From Allomyces macrogynus ATCC 38327 (Eukaryota; Blastocladiomycota; Blastocladiomycetes; Blastocladiales; Blastocladiaceae), in NCBI GenBank assembly GCA_000151295.1, contig GG745382.1:241729-274049 (forward strand): a DNA stretch of 32,321 nt, in the 5' to 3' direction. The notes under the pieces were generated by a model, which was not told the origin of the DNA, searched no databases, and was given only the letters and a program-made list of their open reading frames with translations. This document shows positions 10,711 to 21,900 of the stretch, in pieces. Position 1 is the first letter of the stretch. The number at the start of each line of letters is the position of its first letter. The translations under genes were made by a program, and so were the position numbers.

Positions 10711-13700
10711 TTGTCATCCGAAAGCATGAGTTGATGGTGGGGCCACACACACACAGCTAAGACGACGTCATCGTACCCGTCCGACCCACAATCCCAATCT
10801 TCTCACCCGGCGCCGTCTTGAGCGTGATATCGAGCAGCGCGGGCCGGTCGGCGCCTGGATACTGCAGCGTCATTTCGCGGAACTCGACGACGCCTTGATC
10901 GGGCCACGCGTCGGGCACCTGGTCCTCGCTCGTGGCTTCGGCCTCCAGCGGAATCGCGCTCGCATACTCCATGATGCGCTCCACAGCCACAAGCTGCAGC
11001 TCGAGTTCCGCGGTCCGACGCACGCCATACTGTGTTGCGTCGACGAGATTCAGGACATACATTTGCGCGAGCGCGGCGAGCGTGAACCCAATCTGCGACT
11101 TGAGCCCAACCATCAACCCAATCGTCGCGGCAATCACGACGCACGCGAGCCCGTCCACGCGCAGGCAAAGCCACCGCTCGACCGTGTAGAATGACAGCAG
11201 CGCGCGCGAGTTGGTGTCGAGGGCGTCGTAAAATTGCTGCACGTAGGCCGCCTCGCGGCGCAGCGCGGCAACGGTCGCGATCCCCTCGACGGTCGACACT
11301 ACGTGCGCGTACACGGGTGAACGCGACAGCGCCTCGAGTCGGCGCACGGAACGGTTGGCGGCCACGTAGCGGCGGCGCAGCAGGAAGAACCCAATGACGA
11401 CAGGCACGAGCGCAAGCAGGATCCATGGCACCGCGAGCGTCACGAGCACGACGACCATGACGACAAACATCCACAGCCGCACGACCTCGGTGAAGGCCTC
11501 GGGCAGCGTCTCGTCGGTGAGCGCCATGTCCTTGCCCATGCGGTTGAGAATGCGGCCGGCCGGGTTGAGCTGGAAGAAACGCGGTGTCGCGCGCACCACG
11601 TTTTGCAGCATGTCTTCGAAAAGACGCGCCGACGAGCGCAGCATGGCCGTGAAAAAGCAGTACGTGCTTACGATCGCGACGAGCGGTATGCCGACCGTGT
11701 AGGCGAGATACGCGATCCAAAAGCGCGACGCGTGTTGTTGGTCGGCGGGCGCCGCGGCCCACGCTGAAAGCTGGTAGTCGGCGAGCGCCTGCAGCGCGCA
11801 CGTTGCGACCCCCGTGAACACCGCGCCGACCATGAGCCCAGCGCCTCCCTTGCCGAGCGTCAGGAATCGCCAAAGCAGCGTCGCGTCAAACCCTTGCTGT
11901 GCTTGCTCGTCCCAGNNNNNNNNNNNNNNNNNNNNNNNNNNNNNNNNNNNNNNNNNNNNNNNNNNNNNNNNNNNNNNNNNNNNNNNNNNNNNNNNNNNNN
12001 NNNNNNNNNNNNNNNGCACCTCCATTTCGGACTTGTCGCGTCAGCGTCGTCCCCGGACCAGATCGTTCGTGAACTCCGCGACGACGGCAGAAAAATGCGG
12101 GTCCCGTTCGCTCGCGACGGCGATGACCTGCTCGAGCGGGCCGTGCGCGAGAACGGTGCCGGAATGCAAGTAGACGACTTCGTCGCACTGCGCGACCAGG
12201 TGGAGATGGTGCGTAACGATCACGACCGCCGCGTCCGACGCTTTGAAAAAGTCGCGCAGCTCGGCAAAAATGGTCGCTGCAACGTGAGCGTCGAGCGCCG
12301 CGAAAACATCATCGAGGACGACAAGCTTGGCCTGGGTCGCCTCGGCGTGGTAAAGAGCGCGAGCGAGGCACAGACGCGCGCGCTGCCCGCCACTGACCTT
12401 GGCGCCGCGCTCGCCGAGTCGGGTCTGCAGCCCGTTGTCCCAGCGAGCGATATCGGGCTTGAGCTGGCACACGGCCACGACGCGTGCGAGTCGGTCCGCG
12501 TCAACGGGCGATGCCATGACGATATTGTCCTCGATAGTGCCGGGGAACACGTAGGCGGCCTGCGGCGTGTAGGCCACGTCGGTGACGCGACGTACAGCGT
12601 CGTCGGTGGTCGAGTGCAGCTGCCCCAGCGCGGAAAGTAACAGCGACGACTTGCCGGAACCGACTTGGCCAATGACAGCGACAAACTGGCCGGCGCGGAC
12701 CGTCAGGTCAACGTCATGCAGGATCGGCTGGCCGTGTGTCCAGGCAAACGTGCTGGAGGTGAAGGTCAGGACCGTGTTGGCGTCGGCATCGGTCGTGGTT
12801 AACGGGGCCACGGCAGCAGTCGCTTTCAGGTCGAGAAAGTCCTCGATGCGGTGGAAAGAAACGCTGTTGGGTGGACATTGGTCAGTTCTTCAGCGAGAGA
12901 AGAAACGATCAACTTTGAACGAGCCATCGTACCGCAAATCGGCCAGCACCTCGAACGCGCGCGGCATGCGCCACGACATGCTCACCTTGACCGCGCCAAA
13001 CATCAGCAGCGACGTGAACACGCCCTGGCTCGTGAAAGTATTGCCGAGCCCAAAGAACCACATGAAGAACCCGGCCATAGCCATGGTGCTCGGTGCGACC
13101 AAGTGGAACGACGAATTGACGCCCTTGAGGTTGTACCAGCGCTGCAGATGCTCGACTTCGGCACGGCGCGCCTCGAGAATCGGCTTGGCAAACGACGATT
13201 CCCACGCGTAGAGCTTGATCATTTCAATCGACCGGATGAGCTCCGACAGGTACCGCAGGCGCGTGTCGCGCGCGTCGACCATAGCGGTGCGAATCGCCTT
13301 GAACCGGCCGACGTTGGTGGAGAGCAGCGCGAGGAGCGCGACGAGCGTGCCAAACGCAGCGGCTGTCGCCCACCCGAGATGCGCCCAGGTAATACCAATC
13401 ACCACGACCGTTTCAAGCGGCCCGAGCACGACGAAAATCAGGTACGGCGCCGCATCTTCGAGTCGCTGCGCGTCGTTGGAAATCACGTTGAGCGTCTGGC
13501 CGACGGGCGGCAGCGTCGCGCCGTTGAGCGTGAGCAAGTGCGAGTACAGGAACGCGGTCACGGCAACGCGCGCGCGGATCCCGACACGATACGCATTCAT
13601 CATGAAGTGGGACTCGAAAATGCTGAACAGGATCATGGCGAGCGCAAGGCCCACGCCGAAGCCGATTCCCTAGGTGGAGAACAAAGGGGTCATGATCCGT

Positions 13701-14385
13701 TTGCATCGGCTTCAGGCAACCGCAAGTGTGTTCTGGATGCAGCCGATGGCAACATGTTGATGTACGCACTTGTTCGAGTGGCGCGTCTGGGGTCTGGAGA
13801 AACGCAATAAACTTGCCGAGAAGAATGGCCGACGCAATCCGGCACGCGCCCGCACCGAGGGCCAAGGACGACACGAGCAAGTATTGAGGGCCAAACACCG
13901 CCGTCTGTGGTCGAGGAGAAGCACCACTCAGTGAGCCGCGAAATCACGACCATTGTGCCAAATCGCGGCTGATGTGTACCAAAGCTCGCCACATGGCTGG
14001 GGCCCGGTTTGTCTCGAGCTGAGCATGCCAGCGCGCGCGCAACTTGAACGCCAGCACTTCGGCCTCGTCCGCATCGCTACTCTGAGAGGTTAAAAGACCG
14101 ATCTTGGCTTGCACGTTTGCCTCCACTGAAAATCGACGCGTCCGCGGCCAGCAATTTTGAGAATGAAACATACCTGATCGGCAGCAGATCGTCGAGTTCG
14201 AGTTGGCCTTGGCGGTACCCCTTGGCGACGAGCGGTGACGCCTGGAGGAACGCCACGTCGCCGACCCGAGCCCTGCGCGCGCGCGACTTGATCGGGGTCT
14301 CAGGCTGCTTGGGCTGCAGTGGCTGCTTGGGCTGCAGTGGCTGCTTGGGCTGCAGTGGCTGCTTGATATCGTCGAGCGCGTTCAT
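9929..14385 (-). CDS. ABCC-type (MRP-like) ABC transporter A, with assembly gap
   Basis: Exons on the minus strand are 14385-14174, 14079-13980, 13904-13770, 13669-12933, 12863-10777 (contains the N gap), 10705-10578, 10505-10271 and 10203-9929. The order is MSD1, NBD1, MSD2, NBD2, as in short ABCC proteins without TMD0. The start block [22 protein letters not shown] matches the family's pre-MSD1 segment. NBD1 has Walker [10 protein letters not shown], signature [15 protein letters not shown] and Walker [16 protein letters not shown], with Asp at the catalytic position as in MRP NBD1. NBD2 has GRTGAGKSS split by an intron, a weak signature [21 protein letters not shown] and IAHR. The substrate is unknown; conjugates or drugs are typical for ABCC. 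A TGA at 12043-12041, just before the gap, interrupts the linker frame. Intron 1 needs the acceptor cagAG rather than the first CAG to stay in frame. Paralogue B has exons 3 and 4 of identical length (135 and 737). Confidence 0.88.
11916..12015. other. Assembly gap (100 N)
   Basis: Exactly 100 N inside exon 5 of ABC transporter A, in the acidic NBD1-MSD2 linker. A round 100 usually means unknown length. By alignment with exon 5 of paralogue B, the missing piece should be roughly 100 bases. Confidence 0.98.
14303..14364 (-). repeat. 18-bp tandem repeat encoding KQPLQP
   Basis: Three perfect 18-base copies plus 8 bases of a fourth, read on the minus strand as repeated KQPLQP near the N-terminus of ABC transporter A. 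Paralogue B has no such repeat. The segment would be cytoplasmic and disordered, and its copy number may vary. Confidence 0.9.
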
Positions 14386-15604
14386 GGTTATTGACGCGAA
14401 TGGCGCGATCTGCTCTTCTGCTCAGCGGCTTGGTTGGGGCGCGAGCGCTTGCGCGAGAGCGAGGAGAGAGCGCGCGACCGGGCCGGGTGGAGTTCAAGGA
14501 GCGGTAGATGGGCTGGCATGGTCCGCCTCCTTTCGCGTGGTGGTGGCCGACTGGATCAGCAACAGCACGGGATCGACATAGCACAACAACGTTGCCCGTG
14601 CAGATCGTGATGGAATGGGGCCATCTGGCGGAGGCAAGTAAGTACTTGGCAGCCAATGTTCTCAGATCGTGGATGAAGATCCCTGCCGTAAATTTGATCT
14701 GCGAGGTGATTCACTTGCCATATCACCCAAGAGGTGGTTGTTGAACCGTGTCGACCAGGGGCGAAACGATCCGGCAGGCGGATCAGGACCATGGCGCACG
14801 GTGGTTCTCGCGACAGGAATGGGTGCGGGTGAACTTGGTGGTGCCAAAAGAACAATAGATCGGTTCCAATTTTGCAAGGCCCATGGGGCACAATGCCCAC
14901 AAGGGAAGAAAATGAATCTTGAGCGAGGCTACTGCTCGAAACTCACCCGCACGCACCTCACGCTCACGAGGCGTGTTCATAACCAACACGTGGAGATAGG
15001 TCGGCATGCTGGTTGCAGAACCAAACACCACAGACCGGGCACATTGCAAATTGTGGACACAAAATGTGAACGATTCTGATCATCGATCTGACCCTGGTGG
15101 GGCCAATAGCGATGAGCCGCTCTGAGTGCGTCCTGGCAGGTCCATCCGCATTCCACGTATTCTGAAGCATATTGCCGGCCATTGCAGGTAGTGGCGGCTT
15201 GGTGCAGATCAAGTTTTTGCAAGGATTCGTGCGGCCAGATCTGATGACGGTGAAGCCCTTGAGCGCGATGCGGGCGGAATGGCTGCATGCACGTAGCTTC
15301 CGCTAACAGCAGGAGGCGTCTAACGCTAAAGACCGTTCATCCCACCGATCACTTTGAAAGTGGCATCACGCTCCGCTCGGCTCGTGCCGCGACCGGCAAT
15401 CGCGACCCGACTGTTGCCAGCGCAAGTCTCGTCTCGTCCGTGCCCGCGTCGACCTTCTGACAACGACGACAGCGTCGCCAACGACACGCTGCGACACGCT
15501 GCGACCAGCGGGTCAGACTCTCCGCACAGCATTAGCCCGCGCAAGACCCACAAGAACGTCAACATTTTCGCCGACCAGCTGCAGCCCATCAACTGAGCAC
15601 CAAA
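14386..15604. other. Intergenic, divergent promoter region of ABC A and the membrane-protein gene
   Basis: No supported gene. It lies between the ATG of ABC transporter A (minus strand) and the ATG of the single-span membrane protein (plus strand), so it should carry both promoters. Open frames of 70-136 codons lack recognisable domains. A short direct repeat (cgacacgctg twice in a row) lies about 110 bases before 15605. Confidence 0.5.
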
Positions 15605-16543
15605 ATGGACAGCACAAGCAGCAGTGTGAGCCCCGTCGATGCCGACACGGCCAGCGAGCTGGTTCTGCGCGCGCGCAATCTCTACATGCACCAGGACGTG
15701 GCCGGTGCCTTGCGCGCGATTGTGCCCGTCGTGCAGCATGCACCCACCTCACCAGCGCACCGCGACGCGTGGCGCATTTACTTTGCGTGCCGTGCACGAT
15801 CGGGCCATGTTGTGACCGTCTCCGAGTATCGCAAGGCCAGGGACGAGAGCCTGTTGCCGCTGCTGTACGTTTGCCCGTGCACGTTGTCAGTGTAAACGTG
15901 GTTGACCGACACGACAACGCCGTCCAGCCTTCTCGGCCGCTCGCCCGACGACCAATGCGCGCTGCTCGCCGACCTGATCCCGGAACTCACTGACGTGCGC
16001 GTCAAGCACGAGGCCATGGACGTTTGGTGGAACCTCGTGCAGAGCACCGCCAAGTCGCCCGACGACGTGCGCCGCATTCTCGACCAAGTCGACTGGCTCG
16101 ACGACGACGACAAGGCCCTGCGACTCAAGTCGCTCCCCACCCCACCTTCCACCTCCTCCACCGCGCCCGGCGCCGCCGCACCATCGTCCCCACGGGCGCC
16201 ATCAGCCACGCGCTTGCCCGTCCCAGCCTCATCAGTGGGTCCCGTCCGCCGCCGCCCGCATGCCGTGGAAGTCGCGTTCGACAACATGCTGCGGCACCTG
16301 CGCGACACCATGGCCAATCTCAATGCGAACGTGCGCGCCGCTCTTGCCAAGTACTTGCCCTCCTGGATGGACCCGGCCGTCGCGACGAGTTTGCTTGGGC
16401 TCTTGGCTGTGTTTGTGACAGTGCGGTGGCTCGTGCAGCGGTCCCGCGCGGCCGGTGGGCAGCCCGTGGTCGCGTTCGAGGCCGTGCTCGCGGTGCTGGG
16501 GCGCGTGCGCGCGTTTGTGACGCAGTACATGACGGTCGTGTAG
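15605..16543 (+). CDS. Single-span membrane protein, possibly PEX26-like
   Basis: Two exons (15605-15864 and 15928-16543) are joined by a GTACGT...CCAG intron of 63 nt, giving 291 residues. The first half looks all-helical (LVLRARNLYMHQDVAGALRA, HRDAWRIYFACRARSGH, ALLADLIPELTDVRVKHEAM). A disordered P/S/T/A linker follows (about 165-200). A predicted membrane span lies at about 236-257 (AVATSLLGLLAVFVTVRWLV), with about 34 residues after it. This layout of helical cytosolic part, linker and one span near the C-terminus resembles PEX26/Pex15, the peroxisomal anchor of the Pex1-Pex6 ATPase, but I see no decisive motif. It lies between two divergent ABCC genes. Existence as a gene is likely; the functional guess is weak. 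Confidence 0.7.
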
Positions 16544-16800
16544 ATGGATGACGGGACGTGTATATGATTGATTGGAGAGAGAGTGTTGTGGAGGCCGACG
16601 TGGCCTTGCGTGGTGGAGATGCACATCGTTTTTGTTCGCCTCGTGGTTCAAGTTTTGACGACCACCCAAGCGTCGAAGCACATCACGGCACCGGTTCGGG
16701 TCATGAATGCGCTCAGCAATTCAACAAATCGGTCCAATTTCAACGCACACCCCGTTTCTTGTCCGAGCGACATTTCTAAAATGCGGCATGCCACCATCAT

Positions 16801-18166
16801 TTACCACAAATGACGCGTGCTGTTGATGTGCGTCGCCACCACTAGAAACCGCTTCCCCGGCTTGCCCACCATTTCGCCTGGCCACACGACGGCAATCCGC
16901 CCGTTCTTCACCGAATCCACACGCGCGTGGCTGTGTTCTTTTACCAGCGCTTGGTCCAGTGCTCGGAAATGAGGGTCAATCGGCCCATTGATTTGGGTTT
17001 GCGTAGTGTAGTGCGCCTTGGCGAGCAGGTGGAATCGGCTGATGTCCAAGTCCGCGACACGCTCTGGCGCGTCCGACACGAGCGGGACCAAGTCGAGGAC
17101 GGTCACGCTGCAATTGTCCACGTCGATCGTGTCCATGAAGTGGAGCGATCCGTGGAGAATGTGTGCGAGGACGATGCGGAACCTGAGCCCATGGCCTAGG
17201 AATGGCCGGGGTCGATGGGCTGCATGCGCGAATGCATGGTGAGGACACAGATGAGCGTACCAACTATCGCGACCTTGATTATTCGCTGCTCCTGATCGGC
17301 GCGGGCCAGTGCAACCGTGACAATTTCCAGGAGCTTGGCGACCGACCGCTTGCAAACAATGTTGGGCGACTCGGCTCCAGGGAGGTTGTCCATGCGCGGA
17401 ATCACACAGCATCAGAAATGGCTTCTCGATCGGGCTATCAATGTGGAGAAGCATCTTACGATCAATTTCGCCAGATCGCCATGTTGCAATGACCGACTGC
17501 ATGTCTGGAATCGGCTTGCCTCTAAGGTCAACCCAGTGTACCTCGTTCAGTTCCGCGTACGACTAGAAGTGACGTGAGCAGCGAGAGAGACGAGAGGCAA
17601 TACGAAGAACACAATGAGTTGCCTCACCGATTGCATTTGGGTGGTACTCATCAGCAACCGCGTCGGCCGTCTGTTGGGCGCGCTTTGCTCGAAATCAACA
17701 GTGGTGAATCCTCACTGACATCGCGTGCATTTCGTTGTTTGTCAAGGCGCAGCAGTTTGCTGGCTACAAGCCAATCAATGTTGGGTGCCTGTCCTGCCAT
17801 GTAAGAGCCGAGCTGCGCGGCCTGGAGGAAACCATGGTCGTTGACTGGAGGATCAATGCCACTGCCTTGCAGTTTTCGCCCGATATTCGCGTCCGTTTCT
17901 GTAATTACGCCGTCGATACGCGGCTCGATCTTCTTGGGGTTGGGCGAAGCGACCGTACCGCCGCGACGGCACAAGATCAGGCGCACGACCGTGTTAGAGG
18001 GAGGCAGAGAAAGGAAATGGCCCATCGTTTTGGTCGCGCCTGGATTGTGTTCGTTGCCCGAAGTCGCGTCGGTGTGGCCCCAGCACGAGCGCCGCTTCAA
18101 GTGGGCAGTCAAAAGGCCGTCGCCAGCACAAGCACAAGACCAAATGATGAGGACCGTGAAGAGCAT
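16801..18166 (-). pseudogene. Histidine phosphatase (PGAM-like) gene, apparently damaged
   Basis: Reading down the minus strand gives a histidine-phosphatase core in pieces: VVRLILCRR, then after a GT-AG intron (17958-17899) GETDANIGRKLQGSGIDPP, NDHGFLQAAQLGSYMAG, RAQQTADAV, YAELNEVHW, KPIPDMQSVIATW, GAESPNIVCKRSV, and after a second GT-AG intron IVGHGLRFRIVLAHIL. The family uses RHG to form phosphohistidine; here it is RRG (codon CGC, one transition from CAC). The second His (GHG), the Arg in LLRAQQT and the acidic ES remain. Three interruptions break the frame: about 17681-17748 (67 nt) and 17387-17456 (70 nt) have intron length but no GT-AG ends, and the intron after HPNAI leaves one extra base. 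The upstream ATG at 18166 would add a hydrophobic signal or anchor (MLFTVLIIWSCACAG); a second choice is 18025. It is either a pseudogene or a badly sequenced gene. Confidence 0.65.
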
Positions 18167-18928
18167 GCTCTGCTTGCGATTTGAACAGAAGGGGTCGCCG
18201 TTGATAATGAAGTTGAGAGTGCCAAACTGAACGCGTTTGCGAGAGTGACATGGATATGCGGTTCTGCAACGGGTTGCGAGATTTGTAATGGCGCCGGCAT
18301 AACATCTGGACCAACCAGCTTCGAGGCAAGTGCCTGGGCCAGCTTCTGGCAACCGGTGCGGCGCCAATTCTCCGAAAAGGTCGCGCCCAAGCTGCAACGA
18401 CGAGATGAAGCCGTTTCAGCCCATAGAGTCCTTCATCGCGTCGCGCGCGCGTCCTCTCCTCATTGTCACCGCGAAGTGGCGCAACGTGCTCGTGCAATGG
18501 CCTGACGCGCGCGCGCATCTTTCGCATCCGCGCCGTCCGAATCTTCGCTCGGCGGCGCCGGCCCGAGCCCAGGCCAGAACAACGAACAGGGCGCTCAGTC
18601 TGGGGCGCACCTTCCCCCGAATTCAGTCTTGGAGTCGGATCGGGAACACACACGGCAAGACCGTAAGCGCGCAGGCCGTGTCTCCGCGCGAATCCTTCGG
18701 TCGAAACCTTTGGTCGAAGCTGGGCCCATCGAATAGCTCTTCGTGGTCATATTTGATCAGCGTGCTGGGTCTGCTAGGCTCAGCGACCATCGGCAAAGGC
18801 GCCTGTCGGCACCCTTTCTCTCAAGACTCACCCGACAGCTCGCTGCACGACATCTCCACCTTGCGCTCCAATTCTTTCGCCAGCGACATCAACCAGGCAG
18901 GCCAGTCGAGACGATCCAACGAGCCGCA
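18167..18928. other. Intergenic, divergent promoter region of the PGAM-like gene and ABC B
   Basis: No supported gene. It should hold the 5' ends of the minus-strand PGAM-like gene and plus-strand ABC transporter B. A plus-strand open frame of 200 codons (18330-18932) overlaps the ABC B start and has no recognisable domain. Confidence 0.45.
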
Positions 18929-21900
18929 ATGATCATGACGGCAGCCGACGACGTCAAAGTCCCGCTCACGGTGGACATTGAAGCACGCTGCGACGCGACC
19001 AAGATGACACCGGCGATCGAGCACACGCGCGGGTTCCGTCCGAGCGACTTGGTTTTCCTTCAGGCCTCGCCGCTCGTCGACAAGGGGTTCCGGCAGGGCC
19101 TGCTCGAGCATGACGACCTGCTGCCCATCAGGTCCGTGCAGTTACCGAATCGTTTGCCGCGAAACAAGCGCCCTGCTGACGGTGGTTGTGAATCAGGGAT
19201 GGCGACCAGTCTCAAGTCCTCGCCAGCAAGATGCGTGAGGCATGGAACGAGCAGCTGCACGCCGGCAAGACGCCCACCATGTGGCGCGCCCTGGTACGGA
19301 CCAACACGCGCTCCTCCGGCACATTGGTGATGGCCTCGTGCTGACCACGAAAACCGGACCCATCGTCGCCAATAGATCACGGTGTTCGGACGACACTATC
19401 TGACCATTGCGGTGCTGGCGGCTGGGTCGGGCGCTTGCAAGATCAGCTCGGCGATTTTCCTCGGACAATTCATCTCGTTTCTCCAGACGCCTGACGCACC
19501 GCTTGCACGAGTACGGAAAGCTTCCAATTTCTGACCTTCTCTGTGCCACTGTGTGATCACGATGCTGACCATTCACCCACATCTCCTCCAACAGGGAATC
19601 GGGTTTGGTGCCGGCCTCGCACTCGCCATGCTCATGTTCAGCATTCTCGAGTCGCACTTCATGATGCACGCGTACCGCATCGGCATTCGCGCGCGCGTCG
19701 CCGTGACCGCGTTTCTTTATTCGCACCTGCTCACGCTCAACGGTGCGACGCTCCCGCCCGTCGGCCAGACGCTCAATGTGATCTCGAACGACGCGCAACG
19801 GCTCGAAGATGCGGCTCCGTTCCTGATTTTCACGGTGCTCGGCCCGCTCGAAACTATGATCGTCGTCGGGATCACGTGGATCTATATGGGCTGGGCGGCT
19901 GCCGCGGCGTTTGGTACGCTGATTGTGATGCTCGTACTTGTCTCGACCAACATGGGCCGGTTCAAGGTGGCGCGCGGGAACATGGTCGACGCGCGCGACC
20001 GGCGCATTCGGCTGCTGTCGGAGCTCATCAAGTCGATTGAAATGATCAAGCTCTACGCGTGGGAGTCGGCATTTGTGCGGCTTGTGCTTGACGCGCGTCG
20101 CGAGGAAGTCGCGCATTTGCAAAAGTGGTACGACTTAAAGGGCATCAACACGGTCTTCACGTGGGCAGTACCTGGGGCCATGGCTGTCGCCGGGTTCTTC
20201 TCGTGGTTCTTTGGGATCGGCACCACGTTCACGACCAAGGGCGTCTTCACGTCGCTGCTGCTGTTTGGCGCGGTGCGCGTCAACATGTCGTGGCGCGTGC
20301 CAAGGTCGATTGAGCTTGTGGCCGACTTGCGGTACCGTGTTTTCCATTGCCAGCGCGAACTTTTCGGGTGGAGAAGCTTACTATGGGTGCAAAATAGCGT
20401 CTCGTTCCAACGCATTGAGGAGTTTTTGAATCTCAAGGCGACCGCCGCCGTGACCCCGCCCAACCAAGCCGATGACGAGACCAACACGGTCCTCGCCATC
20501 AACTCGGCCACGTTTGCCTGGAACCCCAATCAGCCGACTTTGCGCGACGTCGATTTGCAGATCCGCGCCGGCCAGATCGTGGCCGTGATTGGTCAAGTCG
20601 GTAGCGGCAAGTCCTCGCTCCTGCTCGCTGCCCTCGGCCAACTGCATACGAATCGCACCGACGCCGTCCGTCGCGTCACCGACGTGGCCTACACGCCGCA
20701 GGCCGCCTACGTGTTCCCGGGCACCGTCGAGGACAACATCATCATGGCTTCGCCCGTCGACGCTGACCGGCTTGCGCGCGTCGTGGCCGTGTGCCAGCTC
20801 AAGCCCGATATCGCTCGCTGGGACAACGGGCTGCAGACCCGACTCGGCGAGCGCGGCGTCAAGGTCAGTGGCGGGCAGCGCGCGCGACTGTGCTTGGCTC
20901 GTGCTCTCTACCACGCAGACGCAATGCAGGCGCGACTCGTCGTGCTCGATGATGTATTTGCGGCGCTCGACGCTCACGTTGCAGCGACCATCTTCATCGA
21001 GCTGCGCGATTTCTTCAAGGCCTCGGACGCGGCGGTCGTAATCGTCACGCATCACCTTCACCTCGTCGCGCAATGCGACGAGGTCGTGTACCTGCACTCG
21101 GGCAGCGTTCTCGCCCACGGCCCGCTTGCGCAGGTCGTGGCGGTTGCGGCTGAGCGTGATCCACACTTCGCAGCGGTCGTGGCCGAATTTACGGGCGTCG
21201 GCGCGCACGGCGCTGGAGACGATAAAGTCGACGATGCGGAGCAGGAAGATATCCGTCCAAACGGCCAGTCGACTAGCCCATCGCGCGGCGTGGCCGACGA
21301 CGAAGAGGATGACGGTGGCCTGATCGGCGGTGGGGAGGGCGAGGATTGGGACGAGCACGCGCAACAAGGGTTTGACGCCGGCATGTTTTGGCGATTCCTC
21401 AAGCTCAGCAACGGTGCTGCGCTCATGATCGGTGCGCTCTTCATGGGATTCGGCACGTTTGCGCTTCAGGCGCTCGCCGACTACAGGCTGTCCGCGTGGG
21501 CTGCTGCGCCCGCCGATCACCAGGCCGAGTCGCAGTACTGGGTGCTGTACGTGGCGCTGACCTCCGGGGTCCCGTTTGCGGCGTTGCTGTTTACGTACGG
21601 GTTCTACCGGGTCATGTTGCGATCGTCGGCGCGCCTGTTTGAGCAGATGCTGCACAATGTCGTCAAGGCCACGCCCTACTTCTTCCAAATCAACCCGGCC
21701 GGCCGGATTTTGAACCGTATGGGCAAGGATATGGCGCTCGCCGACGAGACGCTCCCCGACGCATTTGCTGAGGTCGTGCGGTTGTGGATCTATATTGTGA
21801 TGATCGTCATCATCGTCGCGATTGCCGTGCCGTGGATCCTCCTCGCGCTCGCACCCGTGATCGCCACTTTCTTCCTGCTCCGCCGCCGCTACGTGGCCGC

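Noticed and set aside
18330..18932. 200-codon plus-strand frame before ABC B
   Set aside because: It ends just after the ABC B start codon, has no domain, and its stretch is better explained as promoter and 5' leader.
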